Shown here: positions 1-7,318 of the stretch, one piece after another | Layout: each line of letters begins with the position of its first letter | Position numbering within the stretch: the stretch's first letter is position 1 | From: Candidatus Fonsibacter sp. | GTDB taxonomy: Bacteria > Pseudomonadota > Alphaproteobacteria > Pelagibacterales > Pelagibacteraceae | Reading direction: 5' to 3' | Length of the DNA: 9,041 nucleotides | Assembly (NCBI GenBank): GCA_023257975.1 | Contig: JALRAW010000186.1 | Coordinates: 1-9,041 of the forward strand | Translations under genes and position numbers: made by a program | The notes under the pieces: model-generated | Database searches by the model: none | What the model saw: only the letters and a program-made list of their open reading frames with translations | What the model was told of the DNA's origin: nothing

Positions 1-180
1 TAAACTAATTGGAAGCCTTTTTGTGCTACAGTTTCCCAGTGATCAGCTGGGTAACCTTTACCTACTATTCTTCCAGTAACAGAAATAAATTGGAAATAGA
101 TATATTCAATACCTAATTCATTAATTTTACTTCTGACTTTCTTTACATTTTCATTTCTTTCTTTATCTGCAACGTACGTT
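1..180 (-). CDS. glutamine synthetase, N-terminal fragment (runs off the left edge)
   Basis: The minus strand reads open through this stretch with no stop. It contains N-E-L-G-I-E-Y-I-Y-F-Q-F-I-S-V-T-G-R-I-V, followed by G-K-G-Y-P-A-D-H-W-E and K-G-F-Q-L-V at the window edge. This has the form of the N-terminal beta-grasp domain of glutamine synthetase family proteins (ATP-dependent glutamate plus ammonia to glutamine, or a related gamma-glutamyl ligase): a hydrophobic strand, a short turn with T-G-R, then G-K-x-x-P. The ATP and metal motifs lie further on and are outside the window, so the exact subfamily cannot be set. No ATG, GTG or TTG start is visible in frame; the frame simply continues into the region that is infB on the other strand, so the true N-terminus is lost or sits at the junction. 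This is not an expected neighbour of infB. Family call fairly sure, subfamily unknown. Confidence 0.72.
171..180. repeat. 10-bp perfect palindrome at the left junction
   Basis: AACGTACGTT is identical to its reverse complement. It sits where the minus-strand glutamine synthetase reading gives way to the plus-strand infB reading. Upstream of codon 181-183 the infB frame gives T-Y-V, which does not look like IF-2. Short inverted sequences are typical places for chimeric joins during strand-displacement amplification. A 10-bp palindrome can also occur by chance, so its role is inference. Confidence 0.5.
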
Positions 181-639
181 TCTAATGCTGTTTTGATTGG
201 TTTTAATATTAAACCTAATAAAGAGGCAAAAGACCTTGCAACAAAATTAAGTGTAAATGTTTTATACTTTAATATTATTTATGAAGCGATTGAGCACATT
301 ACTAAAGCCCTTTCAGGTTTATTAGCGCCAGAAATTAATGAACAAGTATTAGGACAGTGTGAAATATTGCAAGTATTTAAATCTTCAAAAGCTGGAAAAG
401 TTGCAGGTATTAAAGTTACAGAGGGTTCAATTGTTAATAATTCAGATGTTAGAATTATTAGAGATGGCAGCGTTGTTTATACTGGAAAAATTGTTTCGCT
501 TTACAGAGAAAAAAATGAAGTGAAAGAAATTAAAGCAGGAATTGAAGGAGGGGTTGCTTTTAAAGACTTCTTGGATTTTAAAGAAAAAGATATTATTGAA
601 GTTTTCTCAGTAGTTCAGAGCGCTAGAACAATAAATTAA
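181..639 (+). CDS. infB: translation initiation factor IF-2, C-terminal part (5' truncated)
   Basis: IF-2 is the GTPase that brings initiator fMet-tRNA to the 30S subunit and promotes subunit joining. About 152 residues remain of a protein that is usually more than 700. The frame begins S-N-A-V-L-I-G-F-N-I-K-P-N, the typical C1-domain segment, then Y-F-N-I-I-Y-E-A-I, then the C2 beta-barrel (V-F-K-S-S-K-A-G-K-V-A-G, V-R-I-I-R-D-G, V-K-E-I). The G domain and everything before it are absent. The TTG at 193 is an internal IF-2 codon, not a start, since recognisable IF-2 sequence lies before it. Oddity: the C2 fMet-pocket motif, normally E-C-G, reads E-G-G here (I-E-G-G-V-A-F, about 541-561). The gene ends 6 nt before rbfA, the usual order. 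Identity is sure; the truncation is probably an assembly or amplification join. Confidence 0.93.
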   Translation, partial: SNAVLIGFNIKPNKEAKDLATKLSVNVLYFNIIYEAIEHITKALSGLLAPEINEQVLGQCEILQVFKSSKAGKVAGIKVTEGSIVNNSDVRIIRDGSVVYTGKIVSLYREKNEVKEIKAGIEGGVAFKDFLDFKEKDIIEVFSVVQSARTIN

Positions 640-645
640 TTTATC

Positions 646-1023
646 ATGAACATTCATTTAAGCGATCAGCCTTTTTCCCAAAGGCAATTAAGAGTGGGCG
701 AATTATTAAAACAGTTACTTGGAAATCTCTTTTTAAAAGAAGAAGTGGCTTTGCCAAATATTAATACAAGGGTGATTACAGTTTCAGAGGTTAGAATGAG
801 TCCAGACTTAAAACACGCAAAAGTATTTGTGATGCCACTTGGAGGTAAAAATTCTGAATTTATCTTACAATCTCTTATTAATTATAGCAGTTTAATTAAA
901 AAAGAAATGTCACGTAATTGGAAAAATAAATTTCTTCCTAATCTCCATTTTGTATTAGATGAATCTTTTGATTATGCAGAAAAGATTGAAAAATTAATTA
1001 TTAAGACACACGAAAATGATTGA
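646..1023 (+). CDS. rbfA: ribosome-binding factor A
   Basis: RbfA is a small KH-fold protein that binds the maturing 30S subunit near the 5' end of 16S rRNA and helps late processing and cold adaptation. At 125 residues it is of usual length. The N-terminus has S-Q-R-Q-L-R-V-G-E, the family's first helix. The core is V-I-T-V-S-E-V-R-M-S-P-D-L-K-H-A-K-V-F-V (about residues 43-62), the RbfA signature. The ATG at 646 is the first start after the infB stop, with a 6-nt gap and no clear Shine-Dalgarno, so translation is probably coupled. The end overlaps truB by 8 nt (ATGATTGA at 1016-1023). The position between infB and truB is the standard one. Confidence 0.95.
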   Translation: MNIHLSDQPFSQRQLRVGELLKQLLGNLFLKEEVALPNINTRVITVSEVRMSPDLKHAKVFVMPLGGKNSEFILQSLINYSSLIKKEMSRNWKNKFLPNLHFVLDESFDYAEKIEKLIIKTHEND

Positions 1024-1894
1024 TGGTTGGTTAAATTTAAACAAACCCAAAGGATTTAGTTCGGCATATTGTTTAAATATTATTAAGAGTAAATTTAAAA
1101 AAATCAAAATAGGTCATGCTGGAACGTTAGATCCATTAGCGGAGGGTGTTTTGCCAATTGCACTAGGCGAGGCAACAAAAACTATTTCATTAATACATCT
1201 TCAATTTAAAAGTTATTTGTTTGAAATACAGTGGGGATCAGAAACAGATACTTTAGATTTAGAGGGAAAAGTTATAAATCAAAATGAAATTTATCCGACA
1301 AAAAAAGAAGTTCAAAGTATTTTAAAAAAATTTATTGGATGGCAAATGCAAATGCCACCAAAATTTTCTGCAGTAAAAATTAATGGTAAAAGATCTTATG
1401 AACTTGCAAGAAATAATTTAGAATTTGATATGGAAAAGAGAAAAGTTTTTATAAAAAATATTAAATTATTAAAACACTCAAATAATAAAAGTCTTTTTTA
1501 TATAAAATGCGGAACTGGAACTTACATTCGAAGTCTCGCAAGAGATATTGCCAAATCCTTTGATGGATTTGCGCATGTCACTCAATTGGTTAGAACTCGA
1601 TATGGAAATTTTAGTATTAAGAACTCAAATAGCCTTGAAAAATTAATAGAAAAAGAAAGTACTGATAATTTTTTAAAATATGTGCTTGATATTCAGAGTG
1701 CTTTAATACATATACCTAGCATTAAATTAAAAGATGAAAGAATTAATTTAATAAAGAATGGAATGAAAGTTAGTTTGGTTAATGAATTTGGAAAGGTTAG
1801 TTTAGAAAATATTTATACTGAGGCTTTAAATAAGCCACTTGCTCTCGGATACCTTAAGTCTGGTTTTTTTTATCCAAGAAGAGTTTTTAATTAG
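1016..1894 (+). CDS. truB: tRNA pseudouridine(55) synthase
   Basis: TruB converts U55 in the T-loop of tRNAs to pseudouridine and also acts as a tRNA chaperone. The 292-residue protein has G-H-A-G-T-L-D-P-L-A-E-G-V-L-P at 33-47, with D39 as the catalytic aspartate. It also has M-P-P-K-F-S-A-V-K-x-x-G-K-R-S-Y-E-L-A-R at 113-132, and G-T-Y-I-R-S-L-A-R-D at 168-177, the tyrosine and arginine that line the active site. The last 60 or so residues would hold the short C-terminal domain, ending Y-P-R-R-V-F-N. The start ATG overlaps the end of rbfA by 8 nt, suggesting translational coupling. The stop lies 4 nt before rpsO. All catalytic elements are intact. Confidence 0.96.
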   Translation: MIDGWLNLNKPKGFSSAYCLNIIKSKFKKIKIGHAGTLDPLAEGVLPIALGEATKTISLIHLQFKSYLFEIQWGSETDTLDLEGKVINQNEIYPTKKEVQSILKKFIGWQMQMPPKFSAVKINGKRSYELARNNLEFDMEKRKVFIKNIKLLKHSNNKSLFYIKCGTGTYIRSLARDIAKSFDGFAHVTQLVRTRYGNFSIKNSNSLEKLIEKESTDNFLKYVLDIQSALIHIPSIKLKDERINLIKNGMKVSLVNEFGKVSLENIYTEALNKPLALGYLKSGFFYPRRVFN

Positions 1895-1898
1895 AAAA

Positions 1899-2168
1899 AT
1901 GACAAAAAAAATTCAAAATAAAGAAAGTGTTTATAAAGATTTAAAACAGCACGCTAAAGATGTTGGTTCTTCAGAAGTTCAAATTGCTATTTTAACTGAG
2001 CGAATTAGATATTTAACTGAACATTTTGAAAAAAATAAAAAAGATAAACATTCGTATACGGGATTAACGACATTGGTGAATAGAAGAAAAAAACTATTAG
2101 ATTATCTCAGCAAAACTAATGCAACCAATTATAAAAAGATCTTAGAAAAGCTGAATATCAGAAAATAA
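1899..2168 (+). CDS. rpsO: 30S ribosomal protein S15
   Basis: S15 is a primary 16S rRNA-binding protein of the 30S platform and contributes to bridges with the 50S subunit. The ATG at 1899 gives 89 residues, the usual bacterial length. Motifs are G-S-S-E-V-Q-I-A-I-L-T-E-R-I (about 23-36), L-T-E-H-F, H-S-Y-T-G-L, and L-V-N-R-R-K-K-L-L-D-Y-L (about 60-71). The frame is open further upstream to 1839, but that adds 20 residues inside truB that match nothing in S15, so the 1899 start is chosen. It lies 4 nt after truB; a purine run AAGAAGAG at 1877-1884 is a weak and rather distant ribosome site. Only 6 nt separate it from pnp. Confidence 0.97.
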   Translation: MTKKIQNKESVYKDLKQHAKDVGSSEVQIAILTERIRYLTEHFEKNKKDKHSYTGLTTLVNRRKKLLDYLSKTNATNYKKILEKLNIRK

Positions 2169-2174
2169 ATTTTA

Positions 2175-4250
2175 ATGTTTAAAATCGTAAAGAAAGAGAT
2201 CGTTTGGGGAGGTAAGAAATTATCTATAGAATCTGGAAAAATCGCTCGTCAAGCAGATGGTGCGGTTATTTTAACTTCAGGAGATACAGTTATTTTAGCA
2301 ACAGTTGTTGGTGAAAAAAAAGCTAAACCCGATGTAGATTTTTTTCCTCTTACAGTAAATTATCAAGAAAAATATTACGCTTCAGGAAAAATTCCAGGTG
2401 GATACTTCAAAAGAGAAGCAAGACCTACAGAGAGCGAAACTTTAATATCAAGATTAATTGACAGACCTATCAGACCTTTATTTCCAGAAGGATTTAGAAA
2501 TGAAGTTCAAGTTTTGCCAACTGTACTTTCATATGAAAAAGACAATGATCCAGAAATATTAGCTTTAATTGCAGCCTCAGCGGCATTAGCTATTTCAGGA
2601 ATTCCTTTTATGGGACCAGTTGCTGCTTCTAAAGTTGGCTACATTAATAACAATTTTGTTTTAAATCCAACAAAAGAACAATTAAAAGACTCTCAATTAG
2701 AACTTGTTGTTGCAGGAACTAAAGATGCAGTTTTAATGGTGGAGTCTGAAGCATCAGGATTAACAGAAAAAATAATGTTAGATGCTGTAAAATTTGGTCA
2801 TGAACAATTTGGACCAGTAATTAAAATGATTAACGAATTTGCTACAGAATGTAAAAAAGAAACATGGGTTGTTGAGACGAAAGATCTAAAAGATGTAAAA
2901 AATAATTTATTAAAAAATATTAAAAATGATTTAGTAGAAGCATTTTCTGAACCAGATAAAAAGAAAAGAAGTGAATTAATTAGTGTAGCAAAAGAAAAAT
3001 CATTAGCGCTTTATCCAGATTCAGAAGAATTTAGCATAATGGATGTGGAGTCTCAGTTTAAAGATATCGAAAAAGAAATTGTTAGAACAAAAATTCTTAA
3101 AGAAAAGAAAAGAATTGACGGAAGAGGACTTGCAGATATTAGACCGATTAAGTGTGAGGTAGGTATATTACCACGAGCACATGGTTCTGCTTTATTTACA
3201 AGAGGCGAAACACAAGCAATTGTCGTTACAACTCTTGGAACCTCAGAAGATGAGCAAAGAATAGAAAGTTTAGATGGATTACAAAGATCTAGATTCATGT
3301 TGCATTATAACTTTCCACCATTTTCAGTTGGAGAGGTTGGCAGAATTGGAACTGGAAGACGTGAAATTGGTCATGGTAAATTAGCGTGGCGTGCTGTTAA
3401 TTCGATTTTACCTAAAAAAGAGGATTTTCCCTATACCTTTAGATTAGTTTCAGAAATTACCGAGTCAAATGGTTCATCTTCAATGGCAACGGTTTGTGGA
3501 TCATCTCTTGCTTTAATGGATGCTGGAGTTCCAATTAAAAAGCCAGTTGCTGGAATTGCAATGGGTTTAATTAAAGAAGGAGCTGATTACTCAGTACTAT
3601 CTGACATCTTGGGAGATGAAGATCATTTAGGAGACATGGATTTTAAGGTTGCAGGAACCGAAGATGGAATTACTTCATTACAAATGGATATTAAAATTAC
3701 AGGTATTACATTTGAAATTATGGAAAAGGCATTGTCACAAGCAAAGGACGGTAGAATTCATATTTTAGGCGAAATGAACAAAGCACTTAAAGTTTCGAGA
3801 AAAGATTTATCAAAACATACTCCAAAAATGGAAAAAGTAACTGTCGATAAAAAAGATATCGCGGCCATTATTGGAAAAGGTGGAGTGACAATAAGAGAGA
3901 TCGTTGAATTATCAGGTGCTAAAGTTGATATTAGTGACGATGGAATCGTAACTATTGCTGCACCCGATGAAGCTTCAAGAAATAAAGCTTTAGAAATGGT
4001 AAAAAGTATTATTGCAAAAGCAGAAGTTGGTAAAATTTACTCCGGCAAAGTAGTTAAAATTATGGAATTTGGAGCTTTTGTAAATTTCTTAGGAAAACAA
4101 GATGGTCTAGTTCATATCTCTGAACTTGCAGCAAAAAGGGTTGAGAAAGTAAGCGATGTTGTAAAAGAGGGTGATGAAGTTAAAGTTAAAGTTTTAGGAT
4201 TTGATAAAGGAAAAGTTAAACTATCAATTAAACAAGCTTTAGACAGCTAA
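2175..4250 (+). CDS. pnp: polyribonucleotide nucleotidyltransferase (PNPase)
   Basis: PNPase is a phosphorolytic 3'-5' exoribonuclease, a ring-shaped trimer acting in mRNA decay, often within the degradosome. All domains are present in 691 residues. A first RNase PH domain spans about 1-140 (I-P-G-G-Y-F-K-R-E at 73-81, R-P-I-R-P-L-F-P at 97-104), followed by a helical linker (about 150-300). A second, catalytic RNase PH domain spans about 310-540, with S-S-S-M-A-T at 434-439 and the [11 protein letters not shown] block at 481-491; D483, D489 and K491 align with E. coli D486, D492 and K494. A KH domain follows (I-I-G-K-G-G at 565-570), then an S1 domain (about 618-688). The start is 6 nt after rpsO without a visible Shine-Dalgarno. 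The stop overlaps that of the convergent fabI. Confidence 0.98.
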   Translation: MFKIVKKEIVWGGKKLSIESGKIARQADGAVILTSGDTVILATVVGEKKAKPDVDFFPLTVNYQEKYYASGKIPGGYFKREARPTESETLISRLIDRPIRPLFPEGFRNEVQVLPTVLSYEKDNDPEILALIAASAALAISGIPFMGPVAASKVGYINNNFVLNPTKEQLKDSQLELVVAGTKDAVLMVESEASGLTEKIMLDAVKFGHEQFGPVIKMINEFATECKKETWVVETKDLKDVKNNLLKNIKNDLVEAFSEPDKKKRSELISVAKEKSLALYPDSEEFSIMDVESQFKDIEKEIVRTKILKEKKRIDGRGLADIRPIKCEVGILPRAHGSALFTRGETQAIVVTTLGTSEDEQRIESLDGLQRSRFMLHYNFPPFSVGEVGRIGTGRREIGHGKLAWRAVNSILPKKEDFPYTFRLVSEITESNGSSSMATVCGSSLALMDAGVPIKKPVAGIAMGLIKEGADYSVLSDILGDEDHLGDMDFKVAGTEDGITSLQMDIKITGITFEIMEKALSQAKDGRIHILGEMNKALKVSRKDLSKHTPKMEKVTVDKKDIAAIIGKGGVTIREIVELSGAKVDISDDGIVTIAAPDEASRNKALEMVKSIIAKAEVGKIYSGKVVKIMEFGAFVNFLGKQDGLVHISELAAKRVEKVSDVVKEGDEVKVKVLGFDKGKVKLSIKQALDS

Positions 4251-4254
4251 GCCT
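4235..4254. terminator. weak hairpin at the pnp/fabI convergence (possible terminator)
   Basis: TTTAG (4238-4242) and CTAAG (4247-4251) can pair around the loop ACAG, with one T-G wobble, and AG/CT extends it past a C-C mismatch. On the minus strand it is followed by a modestly T-rich stretch within pnp; on the plus strand no T-run follows. The stem is short and AT-rich and includes both stop codons, so it is at best a weak bidirectional terminator. No better candidate is visible around 4250. Confidence 0.2.
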
Positions 4255-5035
4255 GCATATTCTTAGGGTTTGGCATACCAACGATATTATAGCCTGCGTC
4301 TACATAGTGAATTTCGCCAGTAACACCCATTGCTAGATCGCTTAGTAGATAAACCGCAGCTCCACCCACATCATTAATATCAACGTTTCTCTTTAGTGGA
4401 GAATGATTTTCATTCCATTTATATAAAAATTTAGCATCTCCAATTGCTGAGGCTGCCAAAGTTTTAATAGGACCTGCACTAATGGCATTTACTCTAATTC
4501 CATTTGATCCAAGATCAACGGATAAATATTTAACACTTGTTTCAAGGGCAGCTTTACAAACTCCCATGACGTTATAATTTGGAATAACTTTGTCAGCACA
4601 ATAAGTTAAAGTAATAAAGCTTGAACCTGGTTTCATTATTTTAGAAGCTTCTCTGCAAACTTCTGTAAAAGAAAAACAAGAAATTAACATACTGTTTGAA
4701 AAATTTTCTCGAGACGTATTTAAGTATTGCCCTGATAATTCTGATTTATCTGAAAATGCGATAGCGTGAACTACAAAGTCTAAATGTCCCCATTTATTTT
4801 TAATATCATGGAAAGTTTTAATAATTTCTTCTTTTTTTTCTACATTACAATCTAAGGTAAATTTTGAACCTAAAGACTCCGCAAGAGGAATAACTCTTTT
4901 CTTTAAAGCGTCACCTACGTAAGTAAATGCAAGCTCAGCTCCATGTTCATTTAATTTTTTTGCAATGCCCCAAGCAATTGAACGATCGTTGGCAACACCC
5001 ATGATTAATCCTTTTTTGCCTTGCATTAATTTCAT
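4247..5035 (-). CDS. fabI: enoyl-[acyl-carrier-protein] reductase (NADH), FabI type
   Basis: FabI reduces trans-2-enoyl-ACP to acyl-ACP, the last step of each type II fatty acid elongation cycle. It is a short-chain dehydrogenase fold protein of 262 residues from the ATG at 5035. The NAD-binding segment is [13 protein letters not shown] (13-25). The catalytic set is Y145, Y154 and K161 (N-Y-N-V-M-G-V-C-K), and substrate-loop residues are [11 protein letters not shown] (186-196). The frame extends to a TTG at 5050 inside fabB, but homologues start at M-x-L-M-x-G-K, so 5035 is preferred; it is 1 nt after the fabB stop. Oddity: Y145 and Y154 are 9 positions apart rather than the 10 of E. coli Y146 and Y156, because the loop T-Y-C-A-D-K is one residue shorter than the usual T-Y-x-G-A-E-K. 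The stop codon overlaps that of pnp. Confidence 0.95.
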   Translation of the reverse strand: MKLMQGKKGLIMGVANDRSIAWGIAKKLNEHGAELAFTYVGDALKKRVIPLAESLGSKFTLDCNVEKKEEIIKTFHDIKNKWGHLDFVVHAIAFSDKSELSGQYLNTSRENFSNSMLISCFSFTEVCREASKIMKPGSSFITLTYCADKVIPNYNVMGVCKAALETSVKYLSVDLGSNGIRVNAISAGPIKTLAASAIGDAKFLYKWNENHSPLKRNVDINDVGGAAVYLLSDLAMGVTGEIHYVDAGYNIVGMPNPKNMQA

Positions 5036-5036
5036 A

Positions 5037-6251
5037 TCAAATACTTTCAAATACTAGAGTTGCATTTGTTCCGCCGAAACCAAAGCTATTAGACATTACA
5101 CAATTTAAATCTACATTTTTTTTAACCTCAGTCACAATAGGCAATCCTTTTATTTTTTCATCCAAATCCTTCACGTTTGCAGATGCTGCTATAAATTTAT
5201 TTTTCATCATTAATAAACAGTAAATAGCTTCTTGAACTGATGTTGCACCAAGTGAATGTCCAGTGATTGATTTTGTTGAACTAAAAAGAGGAACTTTATC
5301 TTTAAAAACTTCTTTCATTGCTTCAATTTCTTTTGTATCTCCTACTGGGGTAGAAGTTCCGTGAGTGTTAACATAATCTACCTTGGAGCTTCTTAAATTT
5401 TGCATAGACATTTTCATGCATCTTACAGCTCCTTCACCAGAAGGCGCGACCATATCATAACCGTCAGACGTAGCCCCATACCCTGTAATTTCGGCTATAA
5501 TTTTAGCTCCCCTAGCTTTAGCGTGCTCATACTCTTCTAAAACGATAACACCGCCTCCTCCTGCGATTACAAACCCATCTCTGCTTGAATCGTAAGGTCT
5601 AGAAGCAGTTTGTGGAGTATCATTATATTTTGATGATAATGCGGTCATTGCATCAAACATTGCAGAAAGACTCCAATCTATCTCTTCACCACCCCCTGCA
5701 AAAACAATATCTTGTTTTCCAAATTGAATAAGTTCCATAGCATTACCAATACAATGTGCGCTCGTTGCACAAGCAGAACTAATTGAATAGTTAACCCCTT
5801 TAATTTTAAAAGGCGTTGCAAGAGTTGCAGAGCATGTACTTGCCATTGTTCTTGGCACAATAAAAGGGCCCATTTTTTTAGGACCTGACGCTCTTGTTGA
5901 ATCAATTGCGAACATAACGTTCTTAATTGAAGGACCTCCAGATCCAATAATAATTCCAGTTTTCTCATTGCTAATTTCTTTTTCAGTAAGACCAGATTCT
6001 TCAATAGCCTCTTTCATTGAAAGATAAGCATAAGCAGAACCATCTCCCATAAATCTTAAAACCTTTCTATCAATTAAATCGTCGTATTTGATTTTTGGAA
6101 TGCCACAGACTTGGCTTTTAAAATTATATTTTTTATATTCTTCAGAAAAGGTTATTCCAGACTTTGTATTAAGAAGAGAATCTAAAACTTCTTTTTTATT
6201 ATTACCAATACATGACACAATGCCAGAACCTGTTATTACTACTCTTCGCAT
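5037..6251 (-). CDS. fabB: 3-oxoacyl-[acyl-carrier-protein] synthase I (beta-ketoacyl-ACP synthase)
   Basis: FabB condenses malonyl-ACP with acyl-ACP and is the elongating enzyme needed for the unsaturated branch opened by FabA. The chosen ATG gives 404 residues. Catalytic Cys161 is in [14 protein letters not shown], the hallmark of FabB rather than FabF. His297 is in [10 protein letters not shown], Lys327 in S-T-K-S, and His332 in I-T-G-H-S-L-G-A. The C-terminus has [13 protein letters not shown] one codon upstream (6254) would also be in frame, but the ATG at 6251 is correctly placed 5 nt from an AAGGAG. It lies between fabA and fabI with gaps of 9 and 1 nt, so the three are surely co-transcribed. 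All active-site residues are intact. Confidence 0.97.
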   Translation of the reverse strand: MRRVVITGSGIVSCIGNNKKEVLDSLLNTKSGITFSEEYKKYNFKSQVCGIPKIKYDDLIDRKVLRFMGDGSAYAYLSMKEAIEESGLTEKEISNEKTGIIIGSGGPSIKNVMFAIDSTRASGPKKMGPFIVPRTMASTCSATLATPFKIKGVNYSISSACATSAHCIGNAMELIQFGKQDIVFAGGGEEIDWSLSAMFDAMTALSSKYNDTPQTASRPYDSSRDGFVIAGGGGVIVLEEYEHAKARGAKIIAEITGYGATSDGYDMVAPSGEGAVRCMKMSMQNLRSSKVDYVNTHGTSTPVGDTKEIEAMKEVFKDKVPLFSSTKSITGHSLGATSVQEAIYCLLMMKNKFIAASANVKDLDEKIKGLPIVTEVKKNVDLNCVMSNSFGFGGTNATLVFESI

Positions 6252-6256
6252 CAATT

Positions 6257-6262
6257 CTCCTT
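6257..6262 (-). promoter_or_regulatory. ribosome binding site of fabB
   Basis: AAGGAG on the minus strand, 5 nt before the ATG at 6251. It overlaps the fabA stop codon (TAA at 6263-6261), so termination on fabA may feed initiation on fabB. It decides the ATG over the TTG one codon upstream, which would leave only 2 nt of spacing. It is one of only two clear Shine-Dalgarno sites in the window. Confidence 0.8.
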
Positions 6263-6767
6263 AGCTTTTAAACAAACCAACTTTAAGATTTTTAGCGTTA
6301 TATATTTCTTTACTGTCAGCAAAGACTAAACCATCAGCCAAACCAACACAAGTTTCGCCTTTTCTTAGTAATCTTTTGATATTAATGACATATTTTACTA
6401 GTTTTACTTGTTTTACAACTTCACCTGTAAATTTTACTTCATTAACACCAAGTGCCCGACCATGACCAGGATTGCCTAACCAACCAAGATAAAATCCTAA
6501 CAGCTGCCACATAGCATCTAACCCTAAACATCCTGGCATCACAGGATCTCCTTTAAAATGACATTCGAAAAACCATAAATTATCTTTGATGTCTAATTCT
6601 GCTAAAATTTCACCTTTATTAAATAATCCACCATCAGATGTGATAGAGGTAATTCTATCAAACATTAACATCGGTGGAGCAGGTAATTTTGCATTACCAG
6701 GTCCAAACATTTTCCCTTCAGCACAATCAAGCAGATCTTGATAGTTGTATTTATTTTGTTGTTTCAT
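6261..6767 (-). CDS. fabA: 3-hydroxydecanoyl-[ACP] dehydratase/isomerase
   Basis: FabA dehydrates 3-hydroxydecanoyl-ACP and isomerises trans-2- to cis-3-decenoyl-ACP, the oxygen-independent entry to unsaturated fatty acids. The 168-residue hot-dog fold protein has the full active-site block [23 protein letters not shown] (67-89); H70 and D84 are the catalytic pair and match E. coli numbering. [12 protein letters not shown] near 28-39 is also typical, as is [13 protein letters not shown]. The Pro-rich N-terminal segment and the presence of fabB next door separate it from FabZ. The ATG at 6767 has no visible Shine-Dalgarno and is the first gene after a 71-nt gap, so it probably heads the fabA-fabB-fabI transcript. 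Confidence 0.97.
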   Translation of the reverse strand: MKQQNKYNYQDLLDCAEGKMFGPGNAKLPAPPMLMFDRITSITSDGGLFNKGEILAELDIKDNLWFFECHFKGDPVMPGCLGLDAMWQLLGFYLGWLGNPGHGRALGVNEVKFTGEVVKQVKLVKYVINIKRLLRKGETCVGLADGLVFADSKEIYNAKNLKVGLFKS

Positions 6768-6774
6768 GAAATCT

Positions 6775-6851
6775 ATAGAGAATTAAAATTATTGATAATT
6801 ATTTGTTAATTTACAGTTTAATAGAGAATTTTACAAATTTAATTGATAATT
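6775..6851. repeat. imperfect direct duplication upstream of fabA
   Basis: The 10-mer ATAGAGAATT occurs at 6775-6784 and again at 6821-6830. A second 10-mer, ATTGATAATT, occurs at 6791-6800 and again at 6842-6851, in the same order. The two units are about 46-51 bp apart and differ by small insertions. The right copy runs into the stop codon region of the SH3-domain gene. This fits an old tandem duplication of about 46-50 bp, although AT-rich sequence makes chance matches likelier. Confidence 0.4.
6782..6809 (-). promoter_or_regulatory. candidate promoter for fabA-fabB-fabI
   Basis: In the 71-nt gap (6768-6838), the only intergenic space of any size in the central block, the minus strand has TTAACA (6809-6804, five of six to the -35 consensus). 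A 16-nt spacer follows, then TTTAAT (6787-6782, five of six to the -10). Transcription would start about 10 nt before the fabA ATG, giving a very short leader. In sequence this AT-rich such matches are common, so this is suggestive only. A TATAGA nearer the start codon lacks a fitting -35. Confidence 0.3.
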
Positions 6852-7318
6852 TCTTTATTTTCTAAGCCCCAAACGTGATCGGTTTGAATCCATCCTCTAT
6901 ATTTTTGAATTTCAACCAAACACCAATTTGGAATGCATTTTTTAATAGAGGCAGCTTCTAAATTCCCAATTTTAATAATTGGTCTAGAATAGATTGTTGC
7001 ACTTTTAAAAAGAACAATTCCATCCTTCAAAGTTAATAAAGTTCTTTTTCTAGAAAGTTGGCTTAAATGAACCCAACCAATATCGCCTTGATAGTCTTTG
7101 ACTTTTCTCCATACTTCAAACTCGTCAATTACTTCAACGGGCATATTTTTTTTTTCATATACGAATGCAATAGGATGGGCAGGCGAGGGTCCAATTCTTA
7201 GATTTGCAACGCTGGTTCTAATGCTAAGATACTTTTTAGTAATAACTTTTTGTGCCAGTAAATCTGCACTTGTAAAAATAATAAAAGATAAAATAATAAT
7301 TATTGATTTAAACTTCAT
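6839..7318 (-). CDS. secreted bacterial SH3-domain protein
   Basis: This is a 159-residue protein with an N-terminal signal peptide: K4 at the start, a hydrophobic stretch at 6-16, and likely cleavage after L-L-A at about residue 22. It is therefore probably periplasmic. Residues 36-90 look like a bacterial SH3 domain of the SH3_4 kind found in alphaproteobacteria: V-A-N-L-R-I-G-P-S, V-E-V-I-D-E-F-E-V-W-R-K-V, and G-W-V-H-L-S-Q-L. A second, weaker repeat covers about 93-151 (V-L-F-K-S-A-T-I-Y-S-R-P-I, W-C-L-V-E-I, R-G-W-I-Q-T-D-H-V-W-G). Such domains usually bind peptidoglycan or peptides in the envelope; no catalytic domain is present and the partner is unknown. Its ATG overlaps the stop of the upstream E1-like gene by 4 nt (ATGA). 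Domain call fairly sure, function open. Confidence 0.82.
   Translation of the reverse strand: MKFKSIIIILSFIIFTSADLLAQKVITKKYLSIRTSVANLRIGPSPAHPIAFVYEKKNMPVEVIDEFEVWRKVKDYQGDIGWVHLSQLSRKRTLLTLKDGIVLFKSATIYSRPIIKIGNLEAASIKKCIPNWCLVEIQKYRGWIQTDHVWGLENKEIIN

Noticed and set aside
1..639. Glutamine synthetase and infB as a genuine divergent gene pair.
   Set aside because: infB lacks its G domain and any start region, the glutamine synthetase frame has no start codon, and no intergenic promoter space exists between them.
1839..1898. 20-residue upstream extension of rpsO inside truB.
   Set aside because: The 89-residue form from 1899 matches S15 length and N-terminus; the extension is hydrophobic read-through of the truB end in another frame.
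3053..3298. Minus-strand open frame of 81 codons inside pnp.
   Set aside because: It lies wholly within the conserved second RNase PH domain of pnp and resembles no protein family.
5036..5050. TTG start of fabI overlapping fabB.
   Set aside because: FabI homologues begin at the M-x-L-M-x-G-K segment; an ATG at 5035 directly follows the fabB stop.
5678..6004. Minus-strand open frame of 108 codons inside fabB.
   Set aside because: It is a frame-shifted shadow of fabB, leucine- and lysine-rich, with no recognisable motif.
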